The notes beneath the pieces are model-generated. The model had not been told where the DNA came from. It saw nothing but the letters and a program-made list of their open reading frames with translations, and ran no database searches. Both the position numbers and the translations under genes were made by a program. A stretch of 64,000 nucleotides of DNA from the NCBI RefSeq assembly GCF_000687715.1, contig NZ_JHXD01000001.1, forward strand, positions 1 to 64,000, given 5' to 3'. This document shows positions 1 to 8,165 of the stretch, one piece after another; the stretch's first letter is position 1, and every line of letters starts with the position of its first letter. The stretch comes from Xylanibacter ruminicola Ga6B6 (GTDB lineage: Bacteria > Bacteroidota > Bacteroidia > Bacteroidales > Bacteroidaceae).

Positions 1-235
1 CCTCAGGAGATTTCTCCTCTTTCTTTTTACGTGCCATATCTTCAAGCGGTTTGGTATCCGCCTGCAAAGATACAACATTTTTTGATTTTCTGTACCGGCT
101 TACCCAACATCTTATCGTACTTGGTTCAACATTGTAGTACTTTCCCAACTCTTCATAACTGTTGGTACCATTCAAATAAGCAGAAATAATCTCCGCTTTC
201 TTCTCTTCTGGAATCCTTGGATTTAAAATTCTCAT
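1..235 (-). CDS. IS-type helix-turn-helix protein (transposase OrfA-like), partial
   Basis: This reading frame starts at the ATG at 233-235 and runs off the left edge, so only about 78 N-terminal residues are visible. They begin MRILNPRIPEEKKAEI. A helix-turn-helix follows (ISAYLNGTNSYEELGKYY, then VEPSTIRCWVSRYRK) and then a lysine-rich stretch. This is the usual form of the small OrfA protein of IS3-like elements and of related transposase-associated HTH proteins. No catalytic part is visible, so it could also be an isolated HTH gene. An inverted repeat lies just upstream at 243-269. The IS assignment is inferred from the HTH type and this context. Confidence 0.6.
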   Translation of the reverse strand, partial: MRILNPRIPEEKKAEIISAYLNGTNSYEELGKYYNVEPSTIRCWVSRYRKSKNVVSLQADTKPLEDMARKKKEEKSPE

Positions 236-242
236 AAGTCTA

Positions 243-269
243 ACACATTTATTAAGTTTCTAAATGTGT
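243..269. repeat. Inverted repeat between the HTH gene and the nuclease gene
   Basis: ACACATTT at 243-250 is matched by AAATGTGT at 262-269, an 8-bp perfect stem with an 11-nt loop. It could be the terminator of the minus-strand operon ending at 279, or part of the end of an insertion sequence whose OrfA-like gene starts at 235. There is no long T-run, which makes a strong intrinsic terminator less likely. Confidence 0.5.
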
Positions 270-278
270 CAACCTATA

Positions 279-1742
279 TCAGTATAAGACATACAGCAAT
301 CTGTGGCCTAAATCGTGCTGCTGACAAATGGTGACGATTTGCTGGATGAGCTGGTCCATCTTGGGTACTTGGGCTACATAGTAGGTGGGATAATCGGGAC
401 AGAGCACCACCAAGTTCATTGCCTTTACCTTAATGCCGTAATGGCGCTCTAACATATAACGATACAGATTCTGCTGAATGCAATAATGGTAGAACGAGGT
501 ATCGGGCAGACTGATGCCGTTATGGCTCATCTTGCCACGAAAACCCTCGACGATGGGTTGGCCTTGGGCGTTTACAACCTTCGACGAACGCTTCCAATCA
601 TAGATGGTAAACTCACCATCATCATCCTTACAGATCAAGTCGATGGTGCCGGCAATGTTCAAATCCTTATCGTAAACGGGCCACTCCTGGCGATAGGGCT
701 CGATATCGTAGTCGCGGATAAAACGCAGAAAGTGCAGTTTTTCCTGCTCTACGCTCACCACTTCAGTGTCGTTACCAAACTGCAGCTGGCACTCGGTCTC
801 GAAGAAACCGCGCTGAAAATAGTTCTCTGTCTGCAGATGTACAAAGGTACCCACCTCGCTGGCTGTACGACCAGCGCGCTCCCACTTATCCAAGCTCTCC
901 TCTACGGGTATGCCTTTAAACCGCATCTGGTTTTCGGCCTGTGACAGAGCCTGGAATTCATCAAAGAAATAGGCAATGAGCGAACTGACAGGCAGCATAC
1001 GCTTTATACCTTTATATATATATATATGTTCGCAGGGCTCGAAATCGATATCAGCATCCTGCTCGTAATGGCCTGCATCGCGAAAGGTGGCCATTTTTTC
1101 GCGCATATCATCGGTTTTGTCGAAGGGCTTAACCTGCTGCTTACAATCCAACTCGGCGGCATCGAGGGCATATCTATCGGTTATCCATTGCTTATCTTCG
1201 CCAACCACATTCTGCCAGTAGGCCATTTTTAACGCATCGTTACGACTCCAAGGCTCAACAGGTGTGGGCACCGATGCAAATTGGTGCTGCTGGATGGATG
1301 CACTATCAGCCATCATACAAGTAACCAACTCTACCAAATAATCGGCACAGATACCAGGCTCCTGGGCGATTTGCTGAGCGGCCAAACGCACTACTACCCA
1401 TCCATGACGATTGAGCAGATGATCACGAAACACATCGCCACACGACTGGTAGTGGATGGGCTCGCGGGTAGCCTTACGGTAAGGCTCATCTATCTCTACA
1501 TCGATACGGATGCCGGGGGTTCCAGCTACCACCAGCGCCAAATCGGGATAATATGGCGGCTGCTTGTCGGTAGTGATGATACAGGCGTTTAACAGGCACT
1601 CAACACCAGCGGGCAACTTAGCCAAAAGCTCGCGGGCAAGCTTCTGCTCAAGCATGCCTGGGGTTACAAGTGGATGACGACGAAAGGGATACAAAATGGT
1701 TCCCCTTTCAGGGAACCTTATGATGGGATATGTTTGTTTCAT
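279..1742 (-). CDS. Protein with two PD-(D/E)XK nuclease-like domains
   Basis: 487 aa with two apparent nuclease folds. Residues 30-140 resemble Vsr/DUF559-type endonucleases: PD at 66-67, then DVEIDEPY at 81-88 (E83, D85), then RDHLLNRHGWVVVRL. Residues 250-487 resemble the RecB-type PD-(D/E)XK family: H302 in GTFVHLQTE, E353, GTIDL with D368, YDWK with D382 and K384, and a final QxxLY-like motif (QQNLYRYM). No helicase domain is present. The start overlaps the stop of the upstream kinase gene by 4 nt (ATGA), so it is the last gene of a five-gene operon. Whether both sites are active cannot be told from sequence. The substrate is unknown. Confidence 0.65.
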   Translation of the reverse strand: MKQTYPIIRFPERGTILYPFRRHPLVTPGMLEQKLARELLAKLPAGVECLLNACIITTDKQPPYYPDLALVVAGTPGIRIDVEIDEPYRKATREPIHYQSCGDVFRDHLLNRHGWVVVRLAAQQIAQEPGICADYLVELVTCMMADSASIQQHQFASVPTPVEPWSRNDALKMAYWQNVVGEDKQWITDRYALDAAELDCKQQVKPFDKTDDMREKMATFRDAGHYEQDADIDFEPCEHIYIYKGIKRMLPVSSLIAYFFDEFQALSQAENQMRFKGIPVEESLDKWERAGRTASEVGTFVHLQTENYFQRGFFETECQLQFGNDTEVVSVEQEKLHFLRFIRDYDIEPYRQEWPVYDKDLNIAGTIDLICKDDDGEFTIYDWKRSSKVVNAQGQPIVEGFRGKMSHNGISLPDTSFYHYCIQQNLYRYMLERHYGIKVKAMNLVVLCPDYPTYYVAQVPKMDQLIQQIVTICQQHDLGHRLLYVLY

Positions 1743-3421
1743 GCTGTTTCTTCTTGCTTGCTTTGTAGGGTCATCACGAATCGTGCGCCTCCAGTATAGG
1801 TGGTGTCGAGAACGATGTCACCACCCAGTCGGCGCGCCAAGCTACGCGCTATCGAGAGTCCGATGCCTGTTCCATCGCTGTACTCGTCTAACTGCACAAA
1901 CTCGTCGAATATACGCTCGGCCTGATATACGGGTATGGATGTGCCTGTATCTTCGACCACAAAGTACGCCTGCCCCTCGTGATTACTTATTTGTAATGTT
2001 ACTTGTCCTTGTTCCGTAAATTTCTTGGCATTATCGAGCAACTGCTGCAAAGCCAGAACAGCCGATCGCAGATGGGTATCGAATATCTGCTCAGCCCCAA
2101 CCAACTTTACAAGCTTGAATTGGACATGCGATGCCTTGTTGATGCCTGCCGCCTTGATGGCCTCCTGAGCAATGACAGCAGCCGACGTATGATCTTCGCG
2201 CTCCAGTACAACGCTACTGTTAATTTCGGCAAGTGCCAGCATCTTGTTGACCAAGCCTGTGATACGTTCGGCATTATCGATAATCTGCACCGACATATCG
2301 CGTTTCTCCGCCTTATCCAATTCGGCATCTGTAGTTGTCAACACCTGTGTAAAACCACATATAATATTTAATGGTGTACGGATTTCGTGCGAGATCTGCT
2401 TGATGAAGTTGCTCTTCATACGTGTACTCTCCTCGGCTCTGGCTGTAGCTAACTGCAGGGCTTTATTGTTTTGCTGCAACTGTGCGTTGGCACTCTGCAA
2501 ACGGCGATTGTAGCGGTTCTTGTTAACCACATAAACCACCATAAACAAAAATACCAAGCCAGTAAGCAACCACCAAACCCACATGGGAATCTTGATATCG
2601 CCAAAGCGTTCGACCACTTCCTGACCATATATCTCGTCGACGATGCCCTCGGCCTCCATCTTCTTTAGTTCGGCATTGATGGCATCAATCAAGCGTTTAT
2701 CGTGACTGGCATAACAATATTCGCGAGGCTCTAACGACAAATCATCTGCCTGCAACTGATCTGACAAGTGCAGGAGTCCGATATTATATTTTGCCTGGAA
2801 ACGATAGCAGATTACACCATCGTACTTTCCGTTTGCAAGGTCAACAATAGCCTCATTCAGATCGGTTATCGGATAGCCATCGGCCCCTTCGTCCTTCAGC
2901 ATCAAGCCTATAGGGCGCGATTTCATATAGGCAATACGCTTGCCTTTAAGATGACGGAAATCAAACTCTGCAAAGTCTTTTTTTCTGTAAACCACCTGAT
3001 AATACATGCGGAATACAGCATCGGAATAGTTGGTTGTATCTTTACGATACGCCGAATAAACCAACATACCCATATCGTACTTTCCACCAATAATACCTGG
3101 CGACATTTTGTCCCAATGGTTTGGCGAGAAAGTGTAAGGAATGCCCATACGCGTCAACAGCTTCTTGGTGAACTCCACGTCGTAACCTGTGGGCAAACCC
3201 TGACTGTTTACATATTGCAAAGGGGCATAACTGGTATTCATACCCATTACCAACGGACGGTCCTTGCTAAAACCAAGCTCCGTAGCCAATGGGCTTAAGT
3301 TAGGTTCATCATCAAACGCCTGCATGAATTCGCTAACATCGTTTTTACACGAAAACAGCACTACAGCCAACAAAATGGCTATAACCCACACACGTTTGAT
3401 AATGAACCCTATAGTTTGCAT
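1739..3421 (-). CDS. Sensor histidine kinase with periplasmic solute-binding (SBP3) domain
   Basis: 560 aa. The start at 3421 is chosen because the longer frame runs back through the rubredoxin gene. An N-terminal hydrophobic segment (7-24, ending in a lipobox-like LFSC) precedes a family-3 solute-binding domain at about 45-270. A membrane helix lies at 281-299 and a coiled coil at 303-335. The kinase core has the H-box SHEIRTP with H345, the N-box with N464, DTG at 491-493 and GTGIGL at 517-522. No receiver domain is fused and no response regulator is adjacent, so its partner is unknown. Known SBP3-linked kinases sense small periplasmic ligands such as amino acids. It starts 5 nt after the rubredoxin stop and overlaps the nuclease gene by 4 nt. 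Confidence 0.85.
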   Translation of the reverse strand: MQTIGFIIKRVWVIAILLAVVLFSCKNDVSEFMQAFDDEPNLSPLATELGFSKDRPLVMGMNTSYAPLQYVNSQGLPTGYDVEFTKKLLTRMGIPYTFSPNHWDKMSPGIIGGKYDMGMLVYSAYRKDTTNYSDAVFRMYYQVVYRKKDFAEFDFRHLKGKRIAYMKSRPIGLMLKDEGADGYPITDLNEAIVDLANGKYDGVICYRFQAKYNIGLLHLSDQLQADDLSLEPREYCYASHDKRLIDAINAELKKMEAEGIVDEIYGQEVVERFGDIKIPMWVWWLLTGLVFLFMVVYVVNKNRYNRRLQSANAQLQQNNKALQLATARAEESTRMKSNFIKQISHEIRTPLNIICGFTQVLTTTDAELDKAEKRDMSVQIIDNAERITGLVNKMLALAEINSSVVLEREDHTSAAVIAQEAIKAAGINKASHVQFKLVKLVGAEQIFDTHLRSAVLALQQLLDNAKKFTEQGQVTLQISNHEGQAYFVVEDTGTSIPVYQAERIFDEFVQLDEYSDGTGIGLSIARSLARRLGGDIVLDTTYTGGARFVMTLQSKQEETA

Positions 3422-3426
3422 GAAAT

Positions 3427-3582
3427 TTATTCTGGCTTGAAATTCTCCTTGCCTACACCACAAACTGGGCATACCCAATCATCGGGGATATCCTCAAAAG
3501 CTGTTCCTGGAGCGATGCCACCATCGGGATCGCCTTCTGCGGGGTCGTAAACGTAACCGCACACTTCACAAATGTACTTCAT
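3427..3582 (-). CDS. Rubredoxin
   Basis: A 51-aa frame starting at the ATG at 3580-3582. It begins [20 protein letters not shown] and ends with [15 protein letters not shown], so it has the two CxxCG knuckles (C5/C8 and C38/C41) that bind the single iron of rubredoxin, with the family's usual length and the aromatic residues Y10, Y12 and W36. Rubredoxins are soluble one-electron carriers, in anaerobes often feeding peroxide or superoxide reductases. It sits 14 nt after the glycosyltransferase gene and 5 nt before the sensor kinase, so it is co-transcribed with both. Its redox partner is not in the window. Confidence 0.95.
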   Translation of the reverse strand: MKYICEVCGYVYDPAEGDPDGGIAPGTAFEDIPDDWVCPVCGVGKENFKPE

Positions 3583-3596
3583 AAGCGTTCTAGTTT

Positions 3597-4649
3597 TTAG
3601 TTATTAATAAGGGTTACTATTCTGTCAACAATCCGCTCGGGCGGAATGTTTTGCAGACATGCATAATCGCCACGCTGACAAGGCTTATTGCCATAAATAC
3701 TGCAGGGGCGGCACTCCAGATCGATCTGGATAGCATTTTCGGGGTCCTGATTATAACCCAGGAAACCTGCCATGGGGTGTGTTGCGCCCCAAACGCTTAC
3801 CACAGGTACGCCTGTGAGCGATGCCAGGTGCATATTGGCCGAATCCATCGAGAGCATCACGTTGAGATGGCTCATCAGGATGAGCTCCTGATACATACCC
3901 TCGCAATGCTTGGCTACCGAAGTACATTGGCGATACTGTGCACACCACAGCTGGAAGAACTTCTCCTCTTCCTCGCCACGACCAAACAGGAATATACGAC
4001 CATTAGGATACTGCTGAATAAGACGGAAGATTATCTGCTCCATCAGGCGTGGTGGATACACCTTGCCCTCGTGGGCGGCAAATGGTGCAATACCAATCCA
4101 CTGTTCGAAACTCTTCTTGGGTCCGAAGATGGCGGGCAACAGGTTCAGATTTCCACCCTCGGCAGGGAAGATGGAACGGAAATTCTTGATATCAACCGGA
4201 TAGCCCAGACGCTCGAACACAGCGGCATAATTCTCGAACGATGATGGCAATGGCACGCGCTTATCGTGCTTGCCCGAAACCAGTTTACGACGCTGACTGC
4301 GGTTCTTGATCAGGTGCTCTACACGATATCGGCCCAGATTGAATCGTAGGCGCAGATACTCTGAGCGCAGAACATTATGCAAATCGGCCACCTTGGTAAA
4401 CTGCTTGGCAACCAATCGGCGATAAAGTGCGTTAAGTCCGCGCACACCATGATACTCCTTGGTGAGATCGGCCTCCATGAAATTAACATTGGGCGCCAAA
4501 TCATCGAACAAGGGGCGGGCAAACTTACGGCTAAGCACCGTGATGCGTATATCAGGATACTGCTGAGCCAGCGACCAGACTACAGGCACCATCATGGCCA
4601 CATCGCCAAGAGCTGAGAATCTGATGACCAGTATATGCTCTTTTCTCAT
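3597..4649 (-). CDS. Glycosyltransferase family 9 (heptosyltransferase-like)
   Basis: 350 aa. The N-terminus [22 protein letters not shown] is the GT9 signature of LPS heptosyltransferases such as WaaC/WaaF. The C-terminal donor-binding half has [26 protein letters not shown], the conserved D(S/T)(G/A)xxHxAxxxxxP motif. The enzyme would add a sugar to the lipid A core or another envelope glycan at the cytoplasmic face of the inner membrane. The gene starts 12 nt after the DUF4254 gene. A cluster near the C-terminus ([19 protein letters not shown]) is common in Bacteroidota members. The exact sugar and acceptor cannot be told. Confidence 0.9.
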   Translation of the reverse strand: MRKEHILVIRFSALGDVAMMVPVVWSLAQQYPDIRITVLSRKFARPLFDDLAPNVNFMEADLTKEYHGVRGLNALYRRLVAKQFTKVADLHNVLRSEYLRLRFNLGRYRVEHLIKNRSQRRKLVSGKHDKRVPLPSSFENYAAVFERLGYPVDIKNFRSIFPAEGGNLNLLPAIFGPKKSFEQWIGIAPFAAHEGKVYPPRLMEQIIFRLIQQYPNGRIFLFGRGEEEEKFFQLWCAQYRQCTSVAKHCEGMYQELILMSHLNVMLSMDSANMHLASLTGVPVVSVWGATHPMAGFLGYNQDPENAIQIDLECRPCSIYGNKPCQRGDYACLQNIPPERIVDRIVTLINN

Positions 4650-4661
4650 CAGCCTTTGTTT

Positions 4662-5267
4662 TTACTTCTGATTATATAAGATAGGATTAGTTGCGGGATC
4701 GTTATACATCTTCATCTGGCGATACACCTTCATGTACTTGCGGCCAGCCTCGATGTCCTCGAGTAACTGATCGATAGCCAGAGAAAGGTCAACCTGCTGT
4801 TCGAGCAGCACATCGAGCTTTGCCTTGCACTTGGCAATGTGCTCTGGCTCGGCATCAGTACGGTTAACCTGCTCCTGCATGTGATAAATCTTAAGTGCCA
4901 GAATGCTTAAACGGTCGATAGCCCAAGCTGGGCTCTCGGTATTAAGGCGTGCATCGGCCTGTGGAACAACCTGACTGTAATGCTGGCGGAACCAAGAGTC
5001 GATTTCCTCAACCAAATCGGTACGGTCCTGATTACTGCGGTCGATACGACGCTTCAGGGCAAGTGCCTCAACCGGATCGATATGAGGATCGCGGATAATA
5101 TCTTCATAATGCCACTGAACAGTATCAATCCAACATTTCTTATATAGACTATACTGGATACTGTCTTTCTGATATGGATTTTTCAAGGGCGTGTCGACAT
5201 CGTCGAAAACATGATAATCATTTATTGCCCTTTCAAAAATTTGATTAGCTTCTTTTGTAAATGTCAT
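4662..5267 (-). CDS. DUF4254 domain protein
   Basis: 201 aa from the ATG at 5265-5267 (MTFTKEANQIFERAINDYHV). An in-frame ATG farther upstream would place the start before the promoter at 5289-5319 and is rejected. The protein is mostly helical and charged, with motifs WHYEDIIRDP, ALALKRRIDRSNQDRTDLVE and SPAWAIDRLSILALKIYHM, which match the DUF4254 family as I know it. The family has no established function. It is often next to glycosyltransferase genes in Bacteroidota, as here, which hints at a role in envelope glycan assembly. It is the first gene of the operon running down to 279. Confidence 0.85.
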   Translation of the reverse strand: MTFTKEANQIFERAINDYHVFDDVDTPLKNPYQKDSIQYSLYKKCWIDTVQWHYEDIIRDPHIDPVEALALKRRIDRSNQDRTDLVEEIDSWFRQHYSQVVPQADARLNTESPAWAIDRLSILALKIYHMQEQVNRTDAEPEHIAKCKAKLDVLLEQQVDLSLAIDQLLEDIEAGRKYMKVYRQMKMYNDPATNPILYNQK

Positions 5268-5288
5268 ATTTGTATTCGTTTTATTTTG

Positions 5289-5319
5289 CAAAACTACAGA
5301 AAGTTTTTCAAATATCCAA
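5289..5319 (-). promoter_or_regulatory. Bacteroidota-type promoter for the DUF4254 operon
   Basis: On the minus strand a -7 element TAGTTTTG (5289-5296) lies 19 bp from a -33 element TTGG (5316-5319), which fits the Bacteroidota housekeeping pattern. It leaves a leader of about 20 nt before the ATG at 5267. Confidence 0.7.
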
Positions 5320-5441
5320 CTAAAATTGAATAAAATCGCCATATTTTGTATTATTATAGTATTAGTCATACCTAAAAAGGGCATATTTTTGCACAAATGC
5401 CCCTATAATGTGCAAACGAAAGTAAGTTTTTCTTAAAAAAA

Positions 5442-5473
5442 TTTGCGTAAGTGAAAGAAATTGTGTTACTTTG
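5442..5473 (+). promoter_or_regulatory. Promoter for acpP-fabF-rnc
   Basis: TTTG at 5442-5445, a 20-bp spacer, then TTACTTTG at 5466-5473, close to the TAnnTTTG consensus. Transcription would begin near 5480, giving a leader of about 70 nt that contains a small hairpin (CGGC/GCCG). A second possible -7 (TATTTTTG, 5384-5391) lies farther upstream without a clear -33. Confidence 0.65.
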
Positions 5474-5548
5474 CACCCGATTTCGGCGTAATGCCGTCAA
5501 AAATTTCAAGATAGCAACATCATTATTAACAATTAAATTATTACAATT

Positions 5549-5785
5549 ATGTCAGAAATTGAAAGCAAAGTAAAGGCAATTATCGTAGACAAACTCGGTG
5601 TAGATGAGGCTGAAGTAAAGGCTGAGGCTAGCTTCACAAACGACCTGGGTGCAGACTCACTGGATACCGTAGAGCTGATCATGGAGTTCGAGAAGGAGTT
5701 TGGTATCTCAATTCCCGATGATAAGGCTGAGAAGATCGGTACCGTTGGCGACGCCATCGCTTACATCGAGGAGAACGCAAAATAA
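5549..5785 (+). CDS. acpP: Acyl carrier protein
   Basis: 78 aa, the standard ACP length. It is very acidic, and the phosphopantetheine attachment motif [12 protein letters not shown] places the modified serine at S37. ACP carries growing acyl chains in type II fatty acid synthesis and supplies lipid A and phospholipid acyltransferases. The gene is followed by fabF 67 nt downstream with a strong hairpin between them, which would allow ACP to be made in excess of FabF. A Bacteroidota-type promoter lies about 75 nt upstream. Confidence 0.98.
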   Translation: MSEIESKVKAIIVDKLGVDEAEVKAEASFTNDLGADSLDTVELIMEFEKEFGISIPDDKAEKIGTVGDAIAYIEENAK

Positions 5786-5800
5786 ATTTGTTCACAACAT

Positions 5801-5834
5801 AATGGTTGCTTTCTAACACTTAGAAGCAACCATT
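5801..5834 (+). terminator. Hairpin between acpP and fabF (attenuator or processing site)
   Basis: 5801-5816 pairs with 5820-5834 (AATGGTTGCTT and CTAA against TTAG and AAGCAACCATT) with one bulged T and a 3-nt loop, about 15 bp of stem. The following bases ATGCTTTAATTT are only partly T-rich, so partial termination or RNA stabilisation is more likely than full termination. It ends 18 nt before the fabF start. Confidence 0.75.
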
Positions 5835-5852
5835 ATGCTTTAATTTAAGCTT

Positions 5853-7115
5853 ATGGAATTAAAAAGAGTAGTTGTAACAGGTCTTGGCGCAGTTACGCCA
5901 GTGGGCAACACTCCTGAAGAGATGTGGAATAACCTGCTCAACGGAGTTAGCGGCGCAGCACCTATTACAAGTTTCGATACAACAAATTTTAAGACTAAGT
6001 TCGCTTGTGAGGTGAAGAACCTCAACGTGAACGATTTCCTGGACCGCAAAGAGGCACGTAAGATGGACCGCTACACTCAGCTGGCCCTGATTGCTGCTAA
6101 GCAGGCTGTTGAAGACAGCGGCATGGATCTGGAGACAGAAGACAAGAACCGTATCGGCGTGGTTTACGGCGTAGGTATCGGTGGAATTAAGACCTTCGAG
6201 GACGAGGTAAAGTACTATGGTGTTCACGAGGCCGATGGTCCTAAGTTCAACCCCTTCTTCATCCCCAAGATGATTGCTGATATCGCAGCAGGTCAGATTT
6301 CTATTATGTATGGCTTCCATGGCCCCAACTATATTACAGCTTCAGCTTGTGCATCTTCATCAAACGCACTGGCCGACGCCTTCAACCTGATTCGCTTGGG
6401 TAAGGCTAACGCCATCGTAGCTGGTGGTGCCGAGGCTGCTATCTGCGCTACTGGTGTAGGTGGTTTCAATGCCATGCACGCACTTTCAACCCGTAACGAC
6501 GAGCCCGAGAAGGCCAGCCGCCCATTCAGCGCAAGCCGCGATGGATTTATCATGGCCGAGGGTTCTGGTTGCTTGATTCTCGAGGAACTGGAGCATGCTA
6601 AGGCTCGTGGTGCTAAGATCTACGCAGAGATGGTAGGTGCTGGTATGAGCGCCGATGCTCACCACATCACCGCTTCTCACCCCGAGGGTCTGGGCGCTAA
6701 GCTCGTTATGCAGAATGCTCTTGAGGACGCAGGTTTGAATCCTGAGGACATCGATTATATCAACGTTCACGGCACATCAACTCACGTTGGTGATATCTCT
6801 GAGGCCAAGGCCATCAAGGAGGTATTCGGCGATGCAGCCTTCAAGCTCAACATTTCTTCTACCAAGTCGATGACTGGTCACCTGCTGGGTGCCGCTGGCG
6901 CTGTAGAGGCAATGGTAACTGTCCTGGCTGTGAAGAACGATATCGTTCCTCCAACAATTAACCACGAGGAGGGCGACGAGGATCCTGAGATTGATTACAA
7001 CCTGAACTTCACATTCAACAAGGCTCAGAAGCGCGAGGTACGTGCTGGACTCAGCAACACCTTCGGCTTTGGTGGTCACAACGCATGTGTAGTATTCAAG
7101 AAGTATGAGGCTTAA
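5853..7115 (+). CDS. fabF: Beta-ketoacyl-ACP synthase II
   Basis: 420 aa, typical FabF length. The catalytic triad is visible: C166 in TASACASS, H306 in NVHGTST and H343 in SMTGHLLGAAGA, followed by the glycine-rich FGFGGHNAC near the C-terminus. It condenses malonyl-ACP with acyl-ACP during chain elongation. The residue after HGTST is H rather than the more common P, which should not affect catalysis. It lies downstream of acpP and overlaps rnc by 11 nt, an order common in Bacteroidota. Confidence 0.98.
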   Translation: MELKRVVVTGLGAVTPVGNTPEEMWNNLLNGVSGAAPITSFDTTNFKTKFACEVKNLNVNDFLDRKEARKMDRYTQLALIAAKQAVEDSGMDLETEDKNRIGVVYGVGIGGIKTFEDEVKYYGVHEADGPKFNPFFIPKMIADIAAGQISIMYGFHGPNYITASACASSSNALADAFNLIRLGKANAIVAGGAEAAICATGVGGFNAMHALSTRNDEPEKASRPFSASRDGFIMAEGSGCLILEELEHAKARGAKIYAEMVGAGMSADAHHITASHPEGLGAKLVMQNALEDAGLNPEDIDYINVHGTSTHVGDISEAKAIKEVFGDAAFKLNISSTKSMTGHLLGAAGAVEAMVTVLAVKNDIVPPTINHEEGDEDPEIDYNLNFTFNKAQKREVRAGLSNTFGFGGHNACVVFKKYEA

Positions 7116-8133
7116 TAACATCATAGATAGAATAAAGCTCCCTTTCCGTCAGGAGAAGGAGCTTTTTTCTTCTCTTTATGAGATATTGGGATTCTACCCC
7201 CACAATATCGAGTATTACAAGATGGCGCTGATGCACAAAAGCATCCGCAAGCGCAACGACAAGGGCAAGCCGCTGAACAACGAGCGACTGGAGTTCCTGG
7301 GTGATGCTATACTCGACGCTGCTGTGGGTTTCATTGTTTACCGCCATTACGAAGGTAAGCGCGAAGGATTCCTCACCAATACACGATCGAAACTCGTAAG
7401 CCGCGAAACGCTTGGAAAGCTTGCTACCGAGATGCGATTGAGCAATCTGCTGATATCAGCAGGTCATTCAACCTCGCACAACAGCTATGTTGAGGGCAAT
7501 GCTTTCGAGGCGTTGGTAGGTGCCATTTATCTGGATCGTGGCTACGAGGCTTGCCTGTGGTTCTTCGAGCATCAGGTACTGGGCAAGTTTATTGATATTG
7601 ACAAAGTTGCATTCAAGGAAGTAAACTTCAAGTCGAAACTCCTTGAGTGGAGCCAGAAGAATCGTGTACGTTTGGAGTACAAACTCACAAAGCAGAAAAA
7701 AGATGAGAACGGCAGTCCTGTATTTACCTATATGGTAATTATTGAGGGCGTTAACGGCGAGAGCGGTTCGGGCTACTCAAAGAAAGAGGCCCAGCAGAAG
7801 GCATCGAAAGACACCCTGCAGCGCCTGAAGCGCGAACCACAGTTTGTTGATGCCGTTTTTGCCGCCAAGACTGCCCGCACACAGATGGAAGAAGAGCCAG
7901 CAATGGCTGTACCCGATCCTGAAAAGGAGCAACAGAGCTTTATCATCGAGCAGCCAGCAGAAACAGAACAGGTTGAAGAGCAGTTGGTAAAACAACCAGC
8001 CCCACAACCTTCGAAGAAGCCAGCAATAGATTTTTCAGATAAGGAATTCGACCTCTCGGACATCTCTCATAAAGAGAAATCGCGCGAAGATATCATTGCC
8101 GAAGCTGAAGCTGCAGCATTCGCAGACGATTAA
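7105..8133 (+). CDS. rnc: Ribonuclease III with long acidic C-terminal tail
   Basis: 342 aa, against about 225 in most bacteria. The RNase III domain (about 25-165) carries NNERLEFLGDAILD and the second metal-binding region FEALVGAIYLDRGYE. A double-stranded RNA-binding domain follows (about 170-245, with GSGYSKKEAQQKASKDTLQRL). The last 95 or so residues are a low-complexity tail rich in E, Q, P and A. The enzyme processes rRNA precursors and other duplex RNAs. The ATG at 7105 lies inside the end of fabF, so translation is probably coupled. The tail has no recognised domain. Confidence 0.95.
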   Translation: MRLNNIIDRIKLPFRQEKELFSSLYEILGFYPHNIEYYKMALMHKSIRKRNDKGKPLNNERLEFLGDAILDAAVGFIVYRHYEGKREGFLTNTRSKLVSRETLGKLATEMRLSNLLISAGHSTSHNSYVEGNAFEALVGAIYLDRGYEACLWFFEHQVLGKFIDIDKVAFKEVNFKSKLLEWSQKNRVRLEYKLTKQKKDENGSPVFTYMVIIEGVNGESGSGYSKKEAQQKASKDTLQRLKREPQFVDAVFAAKTARTQMEEEPAMAVPDPEKEQQSFIIEQPAETEQVEEQLVKQPAPQPSKKPAIDFSDKEFDLSDISHKEKSREDIIAEAEAAAFADD

Positions 8134-8135
8134 AT

Positions 8136-8165
8136 AAAAAAGAGGTTTTTCCAACCTCTTTTTTT
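8136..8165. terminator. Bidirectional terminator between rnc and the serpin gene
   Basis: AAAAAGAGGTT (8137-8147) pairs with AACCTCTTTTT (8153-8163) around a 5-nt loop. A- and T-runs on the two sides let it work for both convergent genes. The serpin stop codon lies at its edge (8164-8166). Confidence 0.9.

Noticed and set aside
486..944. 152-codon plus-strand frame opposite the nuclease gene
   Set aside because: It lies wholly inside the nuclease gene on the other strand, has no promoter and no recognisable domain.
3422..3478. Longer N-terminus of the sensor kinase (19 extra residues)
   Set aside because: This stretch is read out of frame through the rubredoxin gene, and the internal ATG at 3421 gives a normal signal anchor.
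7773..8063. 96-codon minus-strand frame inside rnc
   Set aside because: Its serine- and cysteine-rich composition is the reverse reading of the E/Q/A-rich tail of RNase III.
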